DNA of 64,000 bases from Pseudoalteromonas phenolica (GCF_005876835.1 NZ_PPSW01000007.1:372001-436000); one strand, 5' to 3'. Shown: positions 27,282 to 38,711, counted from the first letter of the stretch. A program made the numbers and translations. The notes: generated by a model from the sequence alone, not told the origin.

Positions 27282-29198
27282 ATGTTAAAAAAGCTTAAAT
27301 TACAAGGACTACTCATTCTCTGTGTGATCTTGTTGGGTTTTATATTCAACTTTTTATTCACCAAGTCTCTTATTGATATAGTTAACGAAGAGCAAGTTAA
27401 CGTAACTAAGCTTAGTTCGGCATCAAATATCACGCCTTCTTCAGCCTGGTTTAGATTTATGTTGCCATCTCATGAATTCATCGAATTGGACAACACTGTA
27501 TACGTCTTAACGCGAAATAAAGGTGAGCTACTCGCAATCAAAGCAAAACATGCTTTTATCCAAAGCATACTTTCACCCTATGCCTTAATCTCCATTTTAC
27601 TTATAGTCATATCTCTAAGTAGCCTAGTCAGAGCTCAAAGAAACCTTCAACGTCAAAAAGTGGCCTTAGATGAGATCAATAAAGACGTACAAAAGTTGTT
27701 AAAACGTTTTGAGGTTGATGAAAAGAGCCTGAAGTATGGATCTTCTGTAACTCAAATCAGACATGCAATAAATTTAATACATGAACAAGTTGGTGAAATT
27801 CAGCAACAAACAGACCACCATGTTTATCAAGATAAACTCACGCAATTAATCGATAGACATGCTTATATAGAGCACCTAGAGAAGCAGCTTAAACTTGCAG
27901 AGCAAAACAAACTTAGGTGTGGGCTTTTATTTATCGACTTAGACGGCTTTAAGCAAGTAAATGATTCTTTTGGTCATAGCTTCGGTGATGAAATTTTAAT
28001 ACAAGTTGCCAATCGCCTTAAAGATATAGTTCGTCAATTTAAGATCCAGGACCTTCACCCTCAAAATGGCATTGATAAAAACTTATCTAGACTGGGTGGA
28101 GATGAATTCTCAGTTTTTGTGCCTGATATTAGAGATCCTGCATTTTGCACTGAGCTCGCCCAAGCAGTTTTGACAGAGATAGAACGCGATTTTGTGCTTG
28201 GTAACAAACTGGTGAAAATTGGCGCCAGTATTGGTATTGCCTCGTACCCGGAAAGCGCATCGCAACCGCATGCATTATTACAAATGTCAGATGTTGCCAT
28301 GTACAGAGCGAAGACTGATGGTCGAGGTATCTTCAGAGTTTATTCTCCAGAAATGGGAAATAAAATGCGCAGATACCACTATCTGCTTGAAGAGCTGCGA
28401 CTCGCAATTAGCTCAAACAGTTTCCATATGTCATTTCAACCGATTGTACATGTTGAAGATTGTGCCATTGATTACTTTGAGGCATTAATCAGGTGGCAGC
28501 ACCCTATAGAAGGACTTATTCCGCCTTCTGAGTTTATACCGATTGCAGAAGAATCTAATCTTATCTTAGAGCTAGGAGATTGGATTTTGCTTGAATCATG
28601 TAGGCAAATGTCAGCTTGGCACAATGCTGGCATGAAGAAAGTCAAAATATCAGTCAATGTATCTGGTATTCAACTTAAGCATAGAGACATTTATAATTGG
28701 GTAACGGATGCACTTAATAAAACAGGACTTCCTGCTAGCTCCTTGATGCTAGAGATTACAGAATCAACACTTATTACTGCCAGCGAAGATATAATTCAGC
28801 AATTAGAGTCTTGTCGTAAGGCTGGTGTGAGTGTTGCAATTGATGACTTTGGTACAGGCTTTAGTTCGTTGAGTACACTTGCCGATTTACCTATTGATGT
28901 TATTAAGATAGACAGGCTTTTCATTACCCAAGCCAATGAAAATCCAAAGTACCTTAAAATTTTGAACTCTATTAGTGAGTTAGGCCATCAACTTGGGTTA
29001 AAAATTGTTGCTGAAGGCGTTGAACAAATCGAACAGTTTGAATTAGTTAAAAACCTGGGTATTCGGTGTGTTCAAGGCTACTTAGTCAGTAGACCAGAAA
29101 CCTCTTATAATGTTGGCTCAAAAGTGTTAACTGGCAATGTGAACCATATAGCAACAACTGGAACGAGTGTTTGGTTACCTGAAGTACAAAAGAACTAA
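27282..29198 (+). CDS. membrane-bound diguanylate cyclase/phosphodiesterase (GGDEF-EAL)
   Basis: A 638-residue protein. Two TM segments (residues about 8-28 and 95-115) enclose a short periplasmic segment of about 65 residues with no recognised sensor domain. A cytoplasmic helix leads to GGDEF (residues 272-276, RLGGDEF intact, so cyclase activity is plausible) and then EAL (residues 400-402, with EALIRWQ, EITES, DDFGTGFSSL and AEGVE intact, so phosphodiesterase activity is plausible). ATG 27282 has GGA upstream; TTG 27264 is a weaker alternative. It is divergent from the glycogen operon, and a link between the two is only positional. Confidence 0.9.
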   Translation: MLKKLKLQGLLILCVILLGFIFNFLFTKSLIDIVNEEQVNVTKLSSASNITPSSAWFRFMLPSHEFIELDNTVYVLTRNKGELLAIKAKHAFIQSILSPYALISILLIVISLSSLVRAQRNLQRQKVALDEINKDVQKLLKRFEVDEKSLKYGSSVTQIRHAINLIHEQVGEIQQQTDHHVYQDKLTQLIDRHAYIEHLEKQLKLAEQNKLRCGLLFIDLDGFKQVNDSFGHSFGDEILIQVANRLKDIVRQFKIQDLHPQNGIDKNLSRLGGDEFSVFVPDIRDPAFCTELAQAVLTEIERDFVLGNKLVKIGASIGIASYPESASQPHALLQMSDVAMYRAKTDGRGIFRVYSPEMGNKMRRYHYLLEELRLAISSNSFHMSFQPIVHVEDCAIDYFEALIRWQHPIEGLIPPSEFIPIAEESNLILELGDWILLESCRQMSAWHNAGMKKVKISVNVSGIQLKHRDIYNWVTDALNKTGLPASSLMLEITESTLITASEDIIQQLESCRKAGVSVAIDDFGTGFSSLSTLADLPIDVIKIDRLFITQANENPKYLKILNSISELGHQLGLKIVAEGVEQIEQFELVKNLGIRCVQGYLVSRPETSYNVGSKVLTGNVNHIATTGTSVWLPEVQKN

Positions 29199-29258
29199 AC
29201 TCAGGTAATTTTCTTTACTGTACCACTTCAAGTTATTGCCTTTTGTTAATCTGAACGT

Positions 29259-29696
29259 TTAACGTTTAAACTTGGTCTCTAGAATGACAGATGAATTAGT
29301 CCTCTCTACTCCATCTAAGTCACCGATGTCATCGAGTATGCTACTGAGTTGCTGGAGACTTTGTGCTTCAACAATGGCAATCATGTCGTATTCACCACTG
29401 ATTGCATATAAGGCTGTTACGTTATTATGATGCTTTAAGGCAACCGTTGTTTGTGTGGTTAGCTTCTGCTTTACCTTTATAGAAACATGTGCAGAAACGA
29501 GCCCTTCTAAATACTCTTCTCCAAATTCAACACTATAACCTTTGATTATCCCAGCTTGTTCAAGCTTAAGAAGCCTGTTCTGGACTGTTGATCGCGACTG
29601 ATCAAGCATTCGTGCCAAATCTGAAATGCTCGTTCTTGCATTCGCTCTTAACAGAGCTATCAACTTTTCATCTTGTGCTTTTATCATAATGACCAT
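29259..29696 (-). CDS. Lrp/AsnC-family transcriptional regulator
   Basis: About 142-145 residues, the family length. The N-terminal helix-turn-helix reads SISDLARMLDQSRSTVQNRLLKLEQAGIIKG in family form (shown here only as RSTVQNRL plus AGIIKGY), followed by a RAM/AsnC effector domain. ATG 29687 is an alternative start; neither has a strong ribosome site. It is divergent from astC, so I infer amino-acid-responsive control of the arginine catabolic genes. Confidence 0.9.
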   Translation of the reverse strand: MVIMIKAQDEKLIALLRANARTSISDLARMLDQSRSTVQNRLLKLEQAGIIKGYSVEFGEEYLEGLVSAHVSIKVKQKLTTQTTVALKHHNNVTALYAISGEYDMIAIVEAQSLQQLSSILDDIGDLDGVERTNSSVILETKFKR

Positions 29697-29774
29697 TCAC
29701 TTGGTTAAACTGATAAAATTATCTATCAATTTGAAAAATATTGCACTGCAAATTTCACTATATCAGAGTGATAA

Positions 29775-31043
<1,269 letters not shown>

Positions 31044-31052
31044 AATAGGATT

Positions 31053-31068
31053 GGGGCCAATTGGCCCC
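31053..31068. repeat. perfect GC-rich palindrome between astC and astA
   Basis: GGGGCCAATTGGCCCC is a perfect 16-base palindrome, ten bases before the astA start codon. No T-run follows, so it is not a canonical terminator. In RNA it would fold next to the astA ribosome site. Confidence 0.6.
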
Positions 31069-31078
31069 TCACTTTAAT

Positions 31079-32101
31079 ATGCAAATCTTAAGACCAATAA
31101 AAAACACTGACTTTGCAGCTTTAAAGCAAATTGCAATAGAGTCTGGTCATGGCTTCACGTCTTTGCCTGTTGATGACAACTTACTGCAAGATAAAATTTC
31201 GCGTTCTGAAAATAGTTTCTCAAAACATGTTGAAACACCTTTTGATGAAGGCTATTTGTTTGTATTAGAAGATACAAAGACTAATGAAATTGTTGGCACA
31301 ACAGCGATTGAAGCAGCGGTTGGAACACAAGTCCCTCTTTACCACTATCACCTGGGTAAAACGGTTCACCATTCAAGTACATTAAACGTGTATAACACGG
31401 TTGAAATATTGAGTATGTGTAATGACTACACGGGTTGCTCTGAAATCTGTACTTTGTTTTTACGCGAACAATACCGTAAAGGTCTTGCAGGTCGATTTTT
31501 AAGCCGTATTCGTTTTGCTTTTATGGCAGATCAAAGTAGTCGTTTCAGTGATACTGTGATTGCAGAAATGCGCGGAGTAAGTGACGCTCATGGCCATTCT
31601 CCTTTTTGGCAATGGCTGCAAGAACACTTCTTTTCGATTGAATTCCCTCAAGCAGACCATTTAGTAGGTTTAGGTGACAAGGTATTTATCAGCGAATTAA
31701 TGCCTAAGTACCCTATTTACACGAACTTACTAAGTGATGAGGCTCAAGGAGTTATAGGTCATGTGCATGATAAAACCAAGCCTGCACTTAGACTCCTTCA
31801 AAAAGAAGGATTTGAGCATAGAGGTTATGTTGATCTGTTCGATGCTGGCCCAACAATCGAGGCAAAGTTAAACAATATCAGAACGGTACAAGAGTCTTAT
31901 ATTGTCCCTGTAAATATTGTCGACTCTGTTAACGGTGAACAAACCTATGCTATTTCAAATCAAAAACTCACTAATTTCAAAGCCGTGTTTACAGATAACG
32001 TATTGTTAGACAAACAAGCGCTATCACTCACGATTGCGCGTGAAGAAGCTGAAGCTCTTAGCCTAAAAAATGGCGATACAGTAAGAATTTTTGCGCTATA
32101 A
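31079..32101 (+). CDS. astA: arginine N-succinyltransferase
   Basis: A 340-residue AstA-family enzyme that transfers succinyl from succinyl-CoA to arginine, the first step of the AST pathway. N-terminal MQILRPIKNTDFAALKQIA and the block TLFLREQYRKGLAGRFLSRIRF, followed by MRGVSDAHGHSPFW, are characteristic. ATG 31079 begins the conserved N-terminus; TTG 31061 would place the start inside the palindrome. astB, astD and astE are not in the window. Confidence 0.92.
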   Translation: MQILRPIKNTDFAALKQIAIESGHGFTSLPVDDNLLQDKISRSENSFSKHVETPFDEGYLFVLEDTKTNEIVGTTAIEAAVGTQVPLYHYHLGKTVHHSSTLNVYNTVEILSMCNDYTGCSEICTLFLREQYRKGLAGRFLSRIRFAFMADQSSRFSDTVIAEMRGVSDAHGHSPFWQWLQEHFFSIEFPQADHLVGLGDKVFISELMPKYPIYTNLLSDEAQGVIGHVHDKTKPALRLLQKEGFEHRGYVDLFDAGPTIEAKLNNIRTVQESYIVPVNIVDSVNGEQTYAISNQKLTNFKAVFTDNVLLDKQALSLTIAREEAEALSLKNGDTVRIFAL

Positions 32102-32196
32102 AACGCAAACAATTAATTAAAATTGGTATGAGATTATGTGTCGTGCTTAATCGATACATAAACTGAGCGGCTAAGCCGTCAAATTAAGGAACCATT

Positions 32197-33000
32197 ATGC
32201 ACAACAATGTTGACACACTATTTGATAACCTTTGGTCTAACTATTTAGAAGTTACACCTTCAGCAATTAAAGTTCATGACCTACTAGGCTCTACACAACA
32301 GTCTGACGTTATCAATGATCATATTGCTCTTCGTACTTTCAACATAGAAAAAGTAGGTTTAGAAAAGCTAGCGGCACATTTTCTAGCGGTTGGTTACAAA
32401 GAATGTGGTGAATACCATTTCGAAGCAAAAAAACTATACGCAAAACACTTCGAGCATACTGATCCAACTAAACCTAAAGTATTTATCTCTGAATTACTTG
32501 TTGAAAAGTGTTCTGAGTCTTTACAGAAAATTGTTAAAGAAATGGTCGACCAAATTGATGAAGATGCAGTAACTGCAGACAATTTCTTATACTCAGGTAC
32601 ACATTGGCAAGTAAGTAATGAAATTTACAAAGCTTTACTTGAAGAAAGTGAATATGCTGCATGGATGTCTGCATGGGGCTATCGTGCTAATCACTTCACT
32701 GTAAGCATTAATCATTTAGCGAACTTTGAGACTATTGAAGCGGTAAATACATCTTTAAAAGATGCTGGTTTTGAATTGAATGCTTCAGGTGGCGAAATCA
32801 AAGGTTCTCCAGAAGTACTGTTAGAGCAATCATCTACATTGGCCGATCACGCAAATGTTGTATTCACTGATGGTGAGTTTGCAATTCCAAGCTGTTTCTA
32901 TGAGTTTGCACTACGTTACAACAAACCAGATGGTGAAATATATACTGGATTTGTAGCTGCATCTGCTGACAAAATCTTCGAAAGCACAAACGCTCGTTAA
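32197..33000 (+). CDS. DUF1338 / VOC-fold protein, HglS-like 2-oxoacid dioxygenase-decarboxylase family
   Basis: A 267-residue protein, the short form of DUF1338. The metal ligands of the family appear conserved: His42 in NDHIALRTF with Arg46 four residues on, the second His in NHFTVSINH, and Glu in CFYEFALRY. Pseudomonas HglS, a longer relative, converts 2-oxoadipate to 2-hydroxyglutarate in lysine catabolism. Here the gene follows astC-astA, so I infer a role in amino acid breakdown, possibly on a keto acid linked to arginine or glutamate. Substrate unknown. Its stop overlaps that of the opposing kinase gene. Confidence 0.82.
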   Translation: MHNNVDTLFDNLWSNYLEVTPSAIKVHDLLGSTQQSDVINDHIALRTFNIEKVGLEKLAAHFLAVGYKECGEYHFEAKKLYAKHFEHTDPTKPKVFISELLVEKCSESLQKIVKEMVDQIDEDAVTADNFLYSGTHWQVSNEIYKALLEESEYAAWMSAWGYRANHFTVSINHLANFETIEAVNTSLKDAGFELNASGGEIKGSPEVLLEQSSTLADHANVVFTDGEFAIPSCFYEFALRYNKPDGEIYTGFVAASADKIFESTNAR

Positions 33001-35093
33001 TTCGTTGAGTTTAGTGGGAACTTAATGATAAATTGAGTTCCCTTTCCAACAATACTCGAACAATTAATCGTCCCGTTTAATTGCTGAGAAATAATGTTAT
33101 AGACCAAGTGCATACCTAAACCACTTCCACCATTTTCTCTATTCGTAGTAAAAAACGGATCAAAAATACACTCTAGCACATCACTAGGCATACCTTTTCC
33201 ATTGTCTGAAATCAAAATACTGACTTCATTGCCTGATTGAGACAGTAAAACATTAACTTCACCAGACTCATGTTTCCCAAATGCATGAACTAGCGCGTTT
33301 TCTATAATATTTGTAATAACTTGCGCTATCGCACCTGGGCTACAAAGCACTTCTATTTCAACCGGGTTAGGTTCAAGGTGAACCTTATGCGACGAGTTTT
33401 TAATCCTTGGCTTTAAAGTACGGATCACATCTTCTAAATAGGCATTCAGCTCTATCTTGCGTAGCAATTCAGAAGATTGGTCTACAGAGACTTGTTTAAA
33501 GCTGGCAACCAATTCAGCAGTTCTATGTAAATTACTTTTAAGAATAAAACAGCCTTCTTTGAAATCAGAAATAACTTTAATCAATTGGTGTTTTGTTAAC
33601 TGACATGATTGCAACTTCTCTTCGAGATGTACCACTTCATCTTCAACAAATGAAGCGGCTGTGATGGCAACGCCAACGGGAGTATTAATTTCATGGGCTA
33701 TCCCAGCAACTAATCGTCCGAGTGACGCATGCTTTTCTTGTTCAATCAATTTTTTCTGTATCGTTTGCAATTCAGAAAGCGCCTTTAACGCTTCTTCAGT
33801 TTTGTAATTAAGCTCATCTGTACGCGTTTTGACTTTAAGCTCTAGGTCTATGTTGAGCTTATCTAACTCACTCTGTGTCTTAGTAAGCGCAGTATTAGCT
33901 TGATTAATTTCTGCTATATGTGTGTTGACTTGCTGATAGACAAAATTTAGCTCAGTAATTATTGGCGTGAATTCGTTTTGCTCGTCATAAACAATGTTTT
34001 GAACGGTTACTTTTTCGTTATCAGTATGCTTTATAGAGCCTTTAATCTGACTAAGCACTAAATCAAAAGGCTTGAAAAGATGCTTCATGATAAAAATAAT
34101 CAAGACAATGAAAGTGATACCTATAATTGCACCTCCCAATAAAGTGACTTGAGATACCGCTCTCACTTCTTTATCAATGTCTTTATGTGGGCTGAAAAAG
34201 CCCAATATAAAACCGCTTTTTGTCTCTAGAAAATACAAGTCATACAGCTTACCGTTTATTGGTAAGCTTTTAAAAGTATTGAACTTAGTATTTGATGAGC
34301 TACTATACAGTGGCTTAACCCATGCTTCATCGGGTGTCGTTTGCATCACCAACTCTGATTTTAAAGGAAAGCTGATAATTCTATTTGATGCTTTATGGAT
34401 TAACAGTGGTGAAGAGTTATCAGTAATCTTCACTGTTTCTAAAAATGCAGTAAGTGCAGCCAATGACCAATCTACTGTTGCCATACCAATCATATCGCCA
34501 TTGGTTAAAATAATAGGCGCGTCGACTGTCATCATCGGAGCCAAGCTACCTGCTTCGTCAACATAAGGATGAGTCCAGACAACTGGAAGCGCATTTTCTG
34601 CAGCTTGTTTTCCTAACTGATACCAATCTTGACTATGGTAATCATATTGCTCACCACTTAACTCCCAGCTAAATACTATTTGGTTATTATCTCGATATAC
34701 ATAAGGTCCGAAATATTGTGTATCTTTGAACATTTGCATAGGTTCAAACCAAACACCACCACCTAAGGCAAGTTCAAAAAATGAAAAGTGCTGTTCTAAA
34801 ATGGTACTAAACTTCTGCTTTAATTCTGCTTTTTCAAATTGCGACTTATTGTGCTCAAGATAAAGAGAGAGGCCGTGTTGTGCTAGGTTGTAGGCGCTTT
34901 GTTCCATCAATGAGATTGTGTGGTCTATTTTATTAGCGCTAGATTTAAAGGTTTGTATGATTTCTTGTTCTTTTACATTAGATAGCGCTCTGCTGTAGTA
35001 AACGTTACTAAAAAGTACAATTGACGAATAGGCCAATATTTCAAAAATTACCACAAACAGTAAAATACGTGTTTTGATATTTAAAGTAGGCAT
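32997..35093 (-). CDS. orphan sensor histidine kinase with periplasmic Cache domain
   Basis: A 698-residue membrane kinase. TM1 (residues 7-30) and TM2 (about 316-338) enclose a 280-residue Cache-type sensing domain (SQDWYQLGKQA, WTHPYVDEAG). A cytoplasmic coiled coil (about 395-450) leads to the H-box GIAHEINTPVG with His467, then an HATPase domain with NIIENALVHAFG, DNGKGMP and GGSGLGMHLV. The DctB/NtrB-type H-box fits small-molecule sensing. No response regulator or receiver domain is adjacent, so its partner lies elsewhere. Start ATG 35093 is preferred over GTG 35099. Confidence 0.88.
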   Translation of the reverse strand: MPTLNIKTRILLFVVIFEILAYSSIVLFSNVYYSRALSNVKEQEIIQTFKSSANKIDHTISLMEQSAYNLAQHGLSLYLEHNKSQFEKAELKQKFSTILEQHFSFFELALGGGVWFEPMQMFKDTQYFGPYVYRDNNQIVFSWELSGEQYDYHSQDWYQLGKQAAENALPVVWTHPYVDEAGSLAPMMTVDAPIILTNGDMIGMATVDWSLAALTAFLETVKITDNSSPLLIHKASNRIISFPLKSELVMQTTPDEAWVKPLYSSSSNTKFNTFKSLPINGKLYDLYFLETKSGFILGFFSPHKDIDKEVRAVSQVTLLGGAIIGITFIVLIIFIMKHLFKPFDLVLSQIKGSIKHTDNEKVTVQNIVYDEQNEFTPIITELNFVYQQVNTHIAEINQANTALTKTQSELDKLNIDLELKVKTRTDELNYKTEEALKALSELQTIQKKLIEQEKHASLGRLVAGIAHEINTPVGVAITAASFVEDEVVHLEEKLQSCQLTKHQLIKVISDFKEGCFILKSNLHRTAELVASFKQVSVDQSSELLRKIELNAYLEDVIRTLKPRIKNSSHKVHLEPNPVEIEVLCSPGAIAQVITNIIENALVHAFGKHESGEVNVLLSQSGNEVSILISDNGKGMPSDVLECIFDPFFTTNRENGGSGLGMHLVYNIISQQLNGTINCSSIVGKGTQFIIKFPLNSTN

Positions 35094-35167
35094 ATTCACT
35101 AAACGAGATTGTATCTGTTTTAAGCATATATCAAAGTGAAAGATGCGCTATTAATATAGCCAAATTA

Positions 35168-36115
35168 TTATTTCTCTAAATGCAATTTTATTTTCTCTAT
35201 TGAAAAAGTAAAAAAATCTTCTGCAAGAATTAAATTATCACAATAGTATTGCTTAGCTTCACGCCTTAAACTTTCAAGTCCATGCTCTCCATGATATCGG
35301 ACACTAAAATGAGTTAGAATTAGCGTTGGGATTTGCTGAAGCTGCGCAAATTCTGCAACTCTTTTCGCATCTGAATGGCCTGTATGAAAACCCACCTTGT
35401 GAAGGTCACTATGTGTAAAAGTTGACTCATGCACTAACACATCAATATCAGAACACCAATCTGCGACAAGAGCCGGTCTTTCATTATCTCCGCAAACAAT
35501 GACTCGACGCGTTTGCCAGCTTTGAAATGTGTAATCTTTACTTAAAAGTAGCTCTGAACCCACTACAACATCGTCTCCTTTTTGCAATTTATTGTAATGT
35601 GGGCCACTTTCAATGCCTTCTCTTGTCAACTTTTCAATTTTAAGTTTTTTTGGGATCAGTTTTTCAGAAACCTTAAAACCAAAGCTGGAAACTCTGTGCT
35701 TTAAGGGGATGACTTCAATATCACAAAAATTGAAATCAGATGAACCTGCCATTTCACTAATATCATGCGTAATTAAATCAAAGGAGAGTCTGGTATCCGA
35801 CATCTGAAAAGTTGCGTGCAACCATTCAATAACTTCTTTGGGAGCGATTAGGTGAACAGCAGATTTTTTGCCATTCATCGCCATAGACGACAATAATCCG
35901 GGCAAACCATAGCAATGATCACCGTGTACATGGCTAATACAGATCACATCTAAATGAAAAAAAGAGAGAGAAGACTTTAAGAGTTGATGCTGTGTTGCCT
36001 CGCCACAATCAACCATAACCCATGATTTTGTTTTATCAAATGAAATAGCTGTGGACGATGTGTTTCTAGTTTGACTAGGTACACCTGATGAAGTGCCGAG
36101 AAAGTGAATATGCAT
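35168..36115 (-). CDS. rnz: ribonuclease Z (tRNA 3' endonuclease)
   Basis: A 315-residue metallo-beta-lactamase of the short RNase Z type. MHIHFLGTSSGVPSQTRNTS is the family N-terminus, SHVHGDHCYGLPGLL gives the HxHxDH dinuclear zinc site, and VLVHESTF and LTHFSVRY supply later motifs. It removes 3' trailers from tRNA precursors, or acts as RNase BN. Monocistronic by spacing. Confidence 0.92.
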   Translation of the reverse strand: MHIHFLGTSSGVPSQTRNTSSTAISFDKTKSWVMVDCGEATQHQLLKSSLSFFHLDVICISHVHGDHCYGLPGLLSSMAMNGKKSAVHLIAPKEVIEWLHATFQMSDTRLSFDLITHDISEMAGSSDFNFCDIEVIPLKHRVSSFGFKVSEKLIPKKLKIEKLTREGIESGPHYNKLQKGDDVVVGSELLLSKDYTFQSWQTRRVIVCGDNERPALVADWCSDIDVLVHESTFTHSDLHKVGFHTGHSDAKRVAEFAQLQQIPTLILTHFSVRYHGEHGLESLRREAKQYYCDNLILAEDFFTFSIEKIKLHLEK

Positions 36116-36276
36116 ATTAAAGACGGTAAACGTTTAGTTGAGCCTATATTGCCAAATTGTCAGGTTTTCGTCATGGTGTTTGTCCTGTTTTTACTGTGAA
36201 TTAACGGTAAAAAAATGATTTCAAATTAAAAAAGTGATAGGTTATGCGGCAATTTTAGTATTGAGTATTTTTCATT

Positions 36277-37884
36277 ATGTCGAACGCAGTTGAGACAAAG
36301 CCTGAAAATCAACAATCAACAGAACAAAAACCACAGGGTTTGTTTAATCGCTTTTTAGCAACTGTTGAATTTTTAGGTAATTTGTTACCCCACCCTATCA
36401 CGCTATTTGCTATGTTTTGTATTGCCATTGTTATTTTCAGTGGTATAGCAGATTGGTTTGGCTTAAGTGCCATTGACCCTCGCCCTGAAGGTGCTAAAGG
36501 ACGTGATCCTGATGGGGTCATCGAAGTTGTCAGTCTGTTAAGTGCTGAAGGTCTTCAGCGCATCGTTACAGGGCTTGTAACTAACTTTACAGGCTTCGCA
36601 CCGTTAGGCACTGTGTTGGTTGCACTTCTGGGTGTAAGTGTTGCAGAACACTCAGGTATGCTTTCTGCTGCAATGCGCGGTATGGTGATGGGTGCTTCAA
36701 AGCGCCTAGTTACTTTCATGGTTGTTTTCGCCGCAATCTTGTCAAATACAGCATCTGAATTAGGCTATGTTGTTTTAATTCCGCTTGCTGCAATGATTTT
36801 CCATAGCCTGGGTCGTCACCCGCTTGCGGGTTTAGCTGCGGCATTTGCCGGTGTTTCAGGTGGCTATAGTGCAAACCTTCTACTTGGTACAATCGATCCC
36901 TTACTTGCCGGTATTACAACACCTGCTGCACAGATGATTGACCCAACTTATGAAGTCGGCCCTGAGGCGAACTGGTACTTCATGATGATTTCAGTTTTTC
37001 TAATTGCCACTGTTGGTACATTGGTTACAGAGAAGATTGTTGAACCGCGTCTTGGCAAATACAACCCTGACGAAGCAAGCATCGACTTAAGTGAAAACAA
37101 TATTGAAAAATTAAGTGCGAAAGAAAAGTCTGGTTTGAAGTGGGCTGGTGTATCACTTCTTATAGTGTCTGCGCTTCTTGCATTAACCATCGTGCCTGAA
37201 AATGGTATTCTACGTCACCCTGAAACTGGTGAAGTAGCAGGTTCTCCATTCCTAAAAGGTATCGTAGTATTCATCTTTGTTACCTTTGCAATCCCTGGCT
37301 TCGTATATGGCCGTGTTGTTGGTACCATGAAGAATGACCGTGACGTCATTGACGCAATGAGTAAGTCAATGGGCTCTATGGGTATGTACATTGTACTTGT
37401 ATTCTTTGCGGCTCAGTTCGTTGCTTTCTTTAAATGGACGAACCTTGGTACTATTTTAGCAATTAATGGCGCAGCACTTCTTCAAGCGCTTAATTTAACT
37501 GGCCCTGAAGTATTTGTACTGTTTATTTTTATGTGTGCATTAGTAAACTTAAGCTTAGGCTCATCTTCTGCTCAGTGGGCTGTGACGGCTCCTATCTTCG
37601 TACCAATGTTAATGTTAATTGGTTATGCGCCAGAAACTATCCAAGCCGCTTACCGTATTGGTGACTCAGTAACTAACTTGATCACGCCTATGATGAGTTA
37701 CTTTGGTCTGATACTCGCAGTTGCGACTAAGTACAAAAAAGATATGGGTATCGGTACGCTAGTAGCGACCATGCTTCCGTACAGTATGTTCTTCTTTGTT
37801 GGTTGGGTTGCACTATTCTACATCTGGGTATTTGGCTTTGGCTTACCTGTAGGCCCTAACTCGCCGATTTACTATACGCCCTAG
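36277..37884 (+). CDS. AbgT-family transporter
   Basis: A 535-residue inner-membrane protein with about 11-13 TM segments, in the AbgT/MtrF/YdaH family. LLPHPITLFAMFCIAIV at the N-terminus and NLSLGSSSAQWAVTAPIFVPM and GDSVTNLITPMMSYFGLIL toward the C-terminus are family blocks. Members import p-aminobenzoyl-glutamate or export sulfonamides. No aminobenzoyl-glutamate hydrolase gene is adjacent. A terminator follows. Confidence 0.9.
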   Translation: MSNAVETKPENQQSTEQKPQGLFNRFLATVEFLGNLLPHPITLFAMFCIAIVIFSGIADWFGLSAIDPRPEGAKGRDPDGVIEVVSLLSAEGLQRIVTGLVTNFTGFAPLGTVLVALLGVSVAEHSGMLSAAMRGMVMGASKRLVTFMVVFAAILSNTASELGYVVLIPLAAMIFHSLGRHPLAGLAAAFAGVSGGYSANLLLGTIDPLLAGITTPAAQMIDPTYEVGPEANWYFMMISVFLIATVGTLVTEKIVEPRLGKYNPDEASIDLSENNIEKLSAKEKSGLKWAGVSLLIVSALLALTIVPENGILRHPETGEVAGSPFLKGIVVFIFVTFAIPGFVYGRVVGTMKNDRDVIDAMSKSMGSMGMYIVLVFFAAQFVAFFKWTNLGTILAINGAALLQALNLTGPEVFVLFIFMCALVNLSLGSSSAQWAVTAPIFVPMLMLIGYAPETIQAAYRIGDSVTNLITPMMSYFGLILAVATKYKKDMGIGTLVATMLPYSMFFFVGWVALFYIWVFGFGLPVGPNSPIYYTP

Positions 37885-37914
37885 TCGTTAGCTAAATCAA
37901 AATTTTATACTACT

Positions 37915-37943
37915 AAACGGCAACTCAGGTTGCCGTTTTTGTT
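37915..37943 (+). terminator. Rho-independent terminator after the AbgT transporter gene
   Basis: AAACGGCAAC-TCAG-GTTGCCGTTTTT, a 10-bp stem with T-run. Confidence 0.88.
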
Positions 37944-38053
37944 TGTAATGTGAAGCATTTTCTTGATTAAACTGATTATCTCACCTAGGTTTTTCAAGTA
38001 CCATTTACTGAAAGGACACTGCTATCGAAAAACTCTAACTATTTAGGTGAAGT

Positions 38054-38692
38054 ATGTATACTCTGTTTTACTACCCTTGTAATGCCAGTCTTGCCCCTCA
38101 TTTTGTATTAACAGCAATTAATGCGCCATATCAACTAGAGCTTGTAGACAGAAAAAAACTGGCTCAAAAGTCAGCCCAATATTTATCAATCAACCCGACA
38201 GGACGGATCCCAACTTTGGTTGATGATGAATTTGTTCTATTTGAAAGCGCAGCAATTTGCTTATACCTTGCAGAAAAACACCCCGAAGCATCTCTTATTC
38301 CTGCAGATATAAAACAAAAGGCTATTTTCAATCAGTGGTTGATGTATTTAACTAGTACACTTCAAACTGAACTGATGACTTACTTTTATCCAGAAAGACA
38401 CACACAAAACGCATTAATTTACGATGACATTGTTAGAACACAACAAACAAGATTAAAAGATGTATTACAGATCATTGATAAACAACTCAACGACAATACC
38501 TATTTAGTTGGTGAATCAATTACAGTCTGTGATTACGTTTTATTTATGCTATGTATTTGGGCCGACGAAATTCAAAATCCCCCATTGAGCTTTAATAATC
38601 TAAATAGATATTTAAAAACCATGGCAAGAGATGATGCAATACAGCAAGCATGTAAAATTGAAGAGATAAGCCTCTCGGCATATGCTATTTGA
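38054..38692 (+). CDS. glutathione S-transferase family protein
   Basis: A 212-residue two-domain GST. The N-terminal thioredoxin fold has YPCNASLAPHFVLTA, the glutathione-contacting NPTGRIPTLVDDEFVLFESAAICLYLA (seen as TGRIPTLV and FESAAI), and an alpha-helical C-domain with YLVGESITVCDYVLFML. The substrate is unknown. It converges on rhlE. Confidence 0.9.
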   Translation: MYTLFYYPCNASLAPHFVLTAINAPYQLELVDRKKLAQKSAQYLSINPTGRIPTLVDDEFVLFESAAICLYLAEKHPEASLIPADIKQKAIFNQWLMYLTSTLQTELMTYFYPERHTQNALIYDDIVRTQQTRLKDVLQIIDKQLNDNTYLVGESITVCDYVLFMLCIWADEIQNPPLSFNNLNRYLKTMARDDAIQQACKIEEISLSAYAI

Positions 38693-38711
38693 TCATTGAA
38701 GAGAAAACTAA

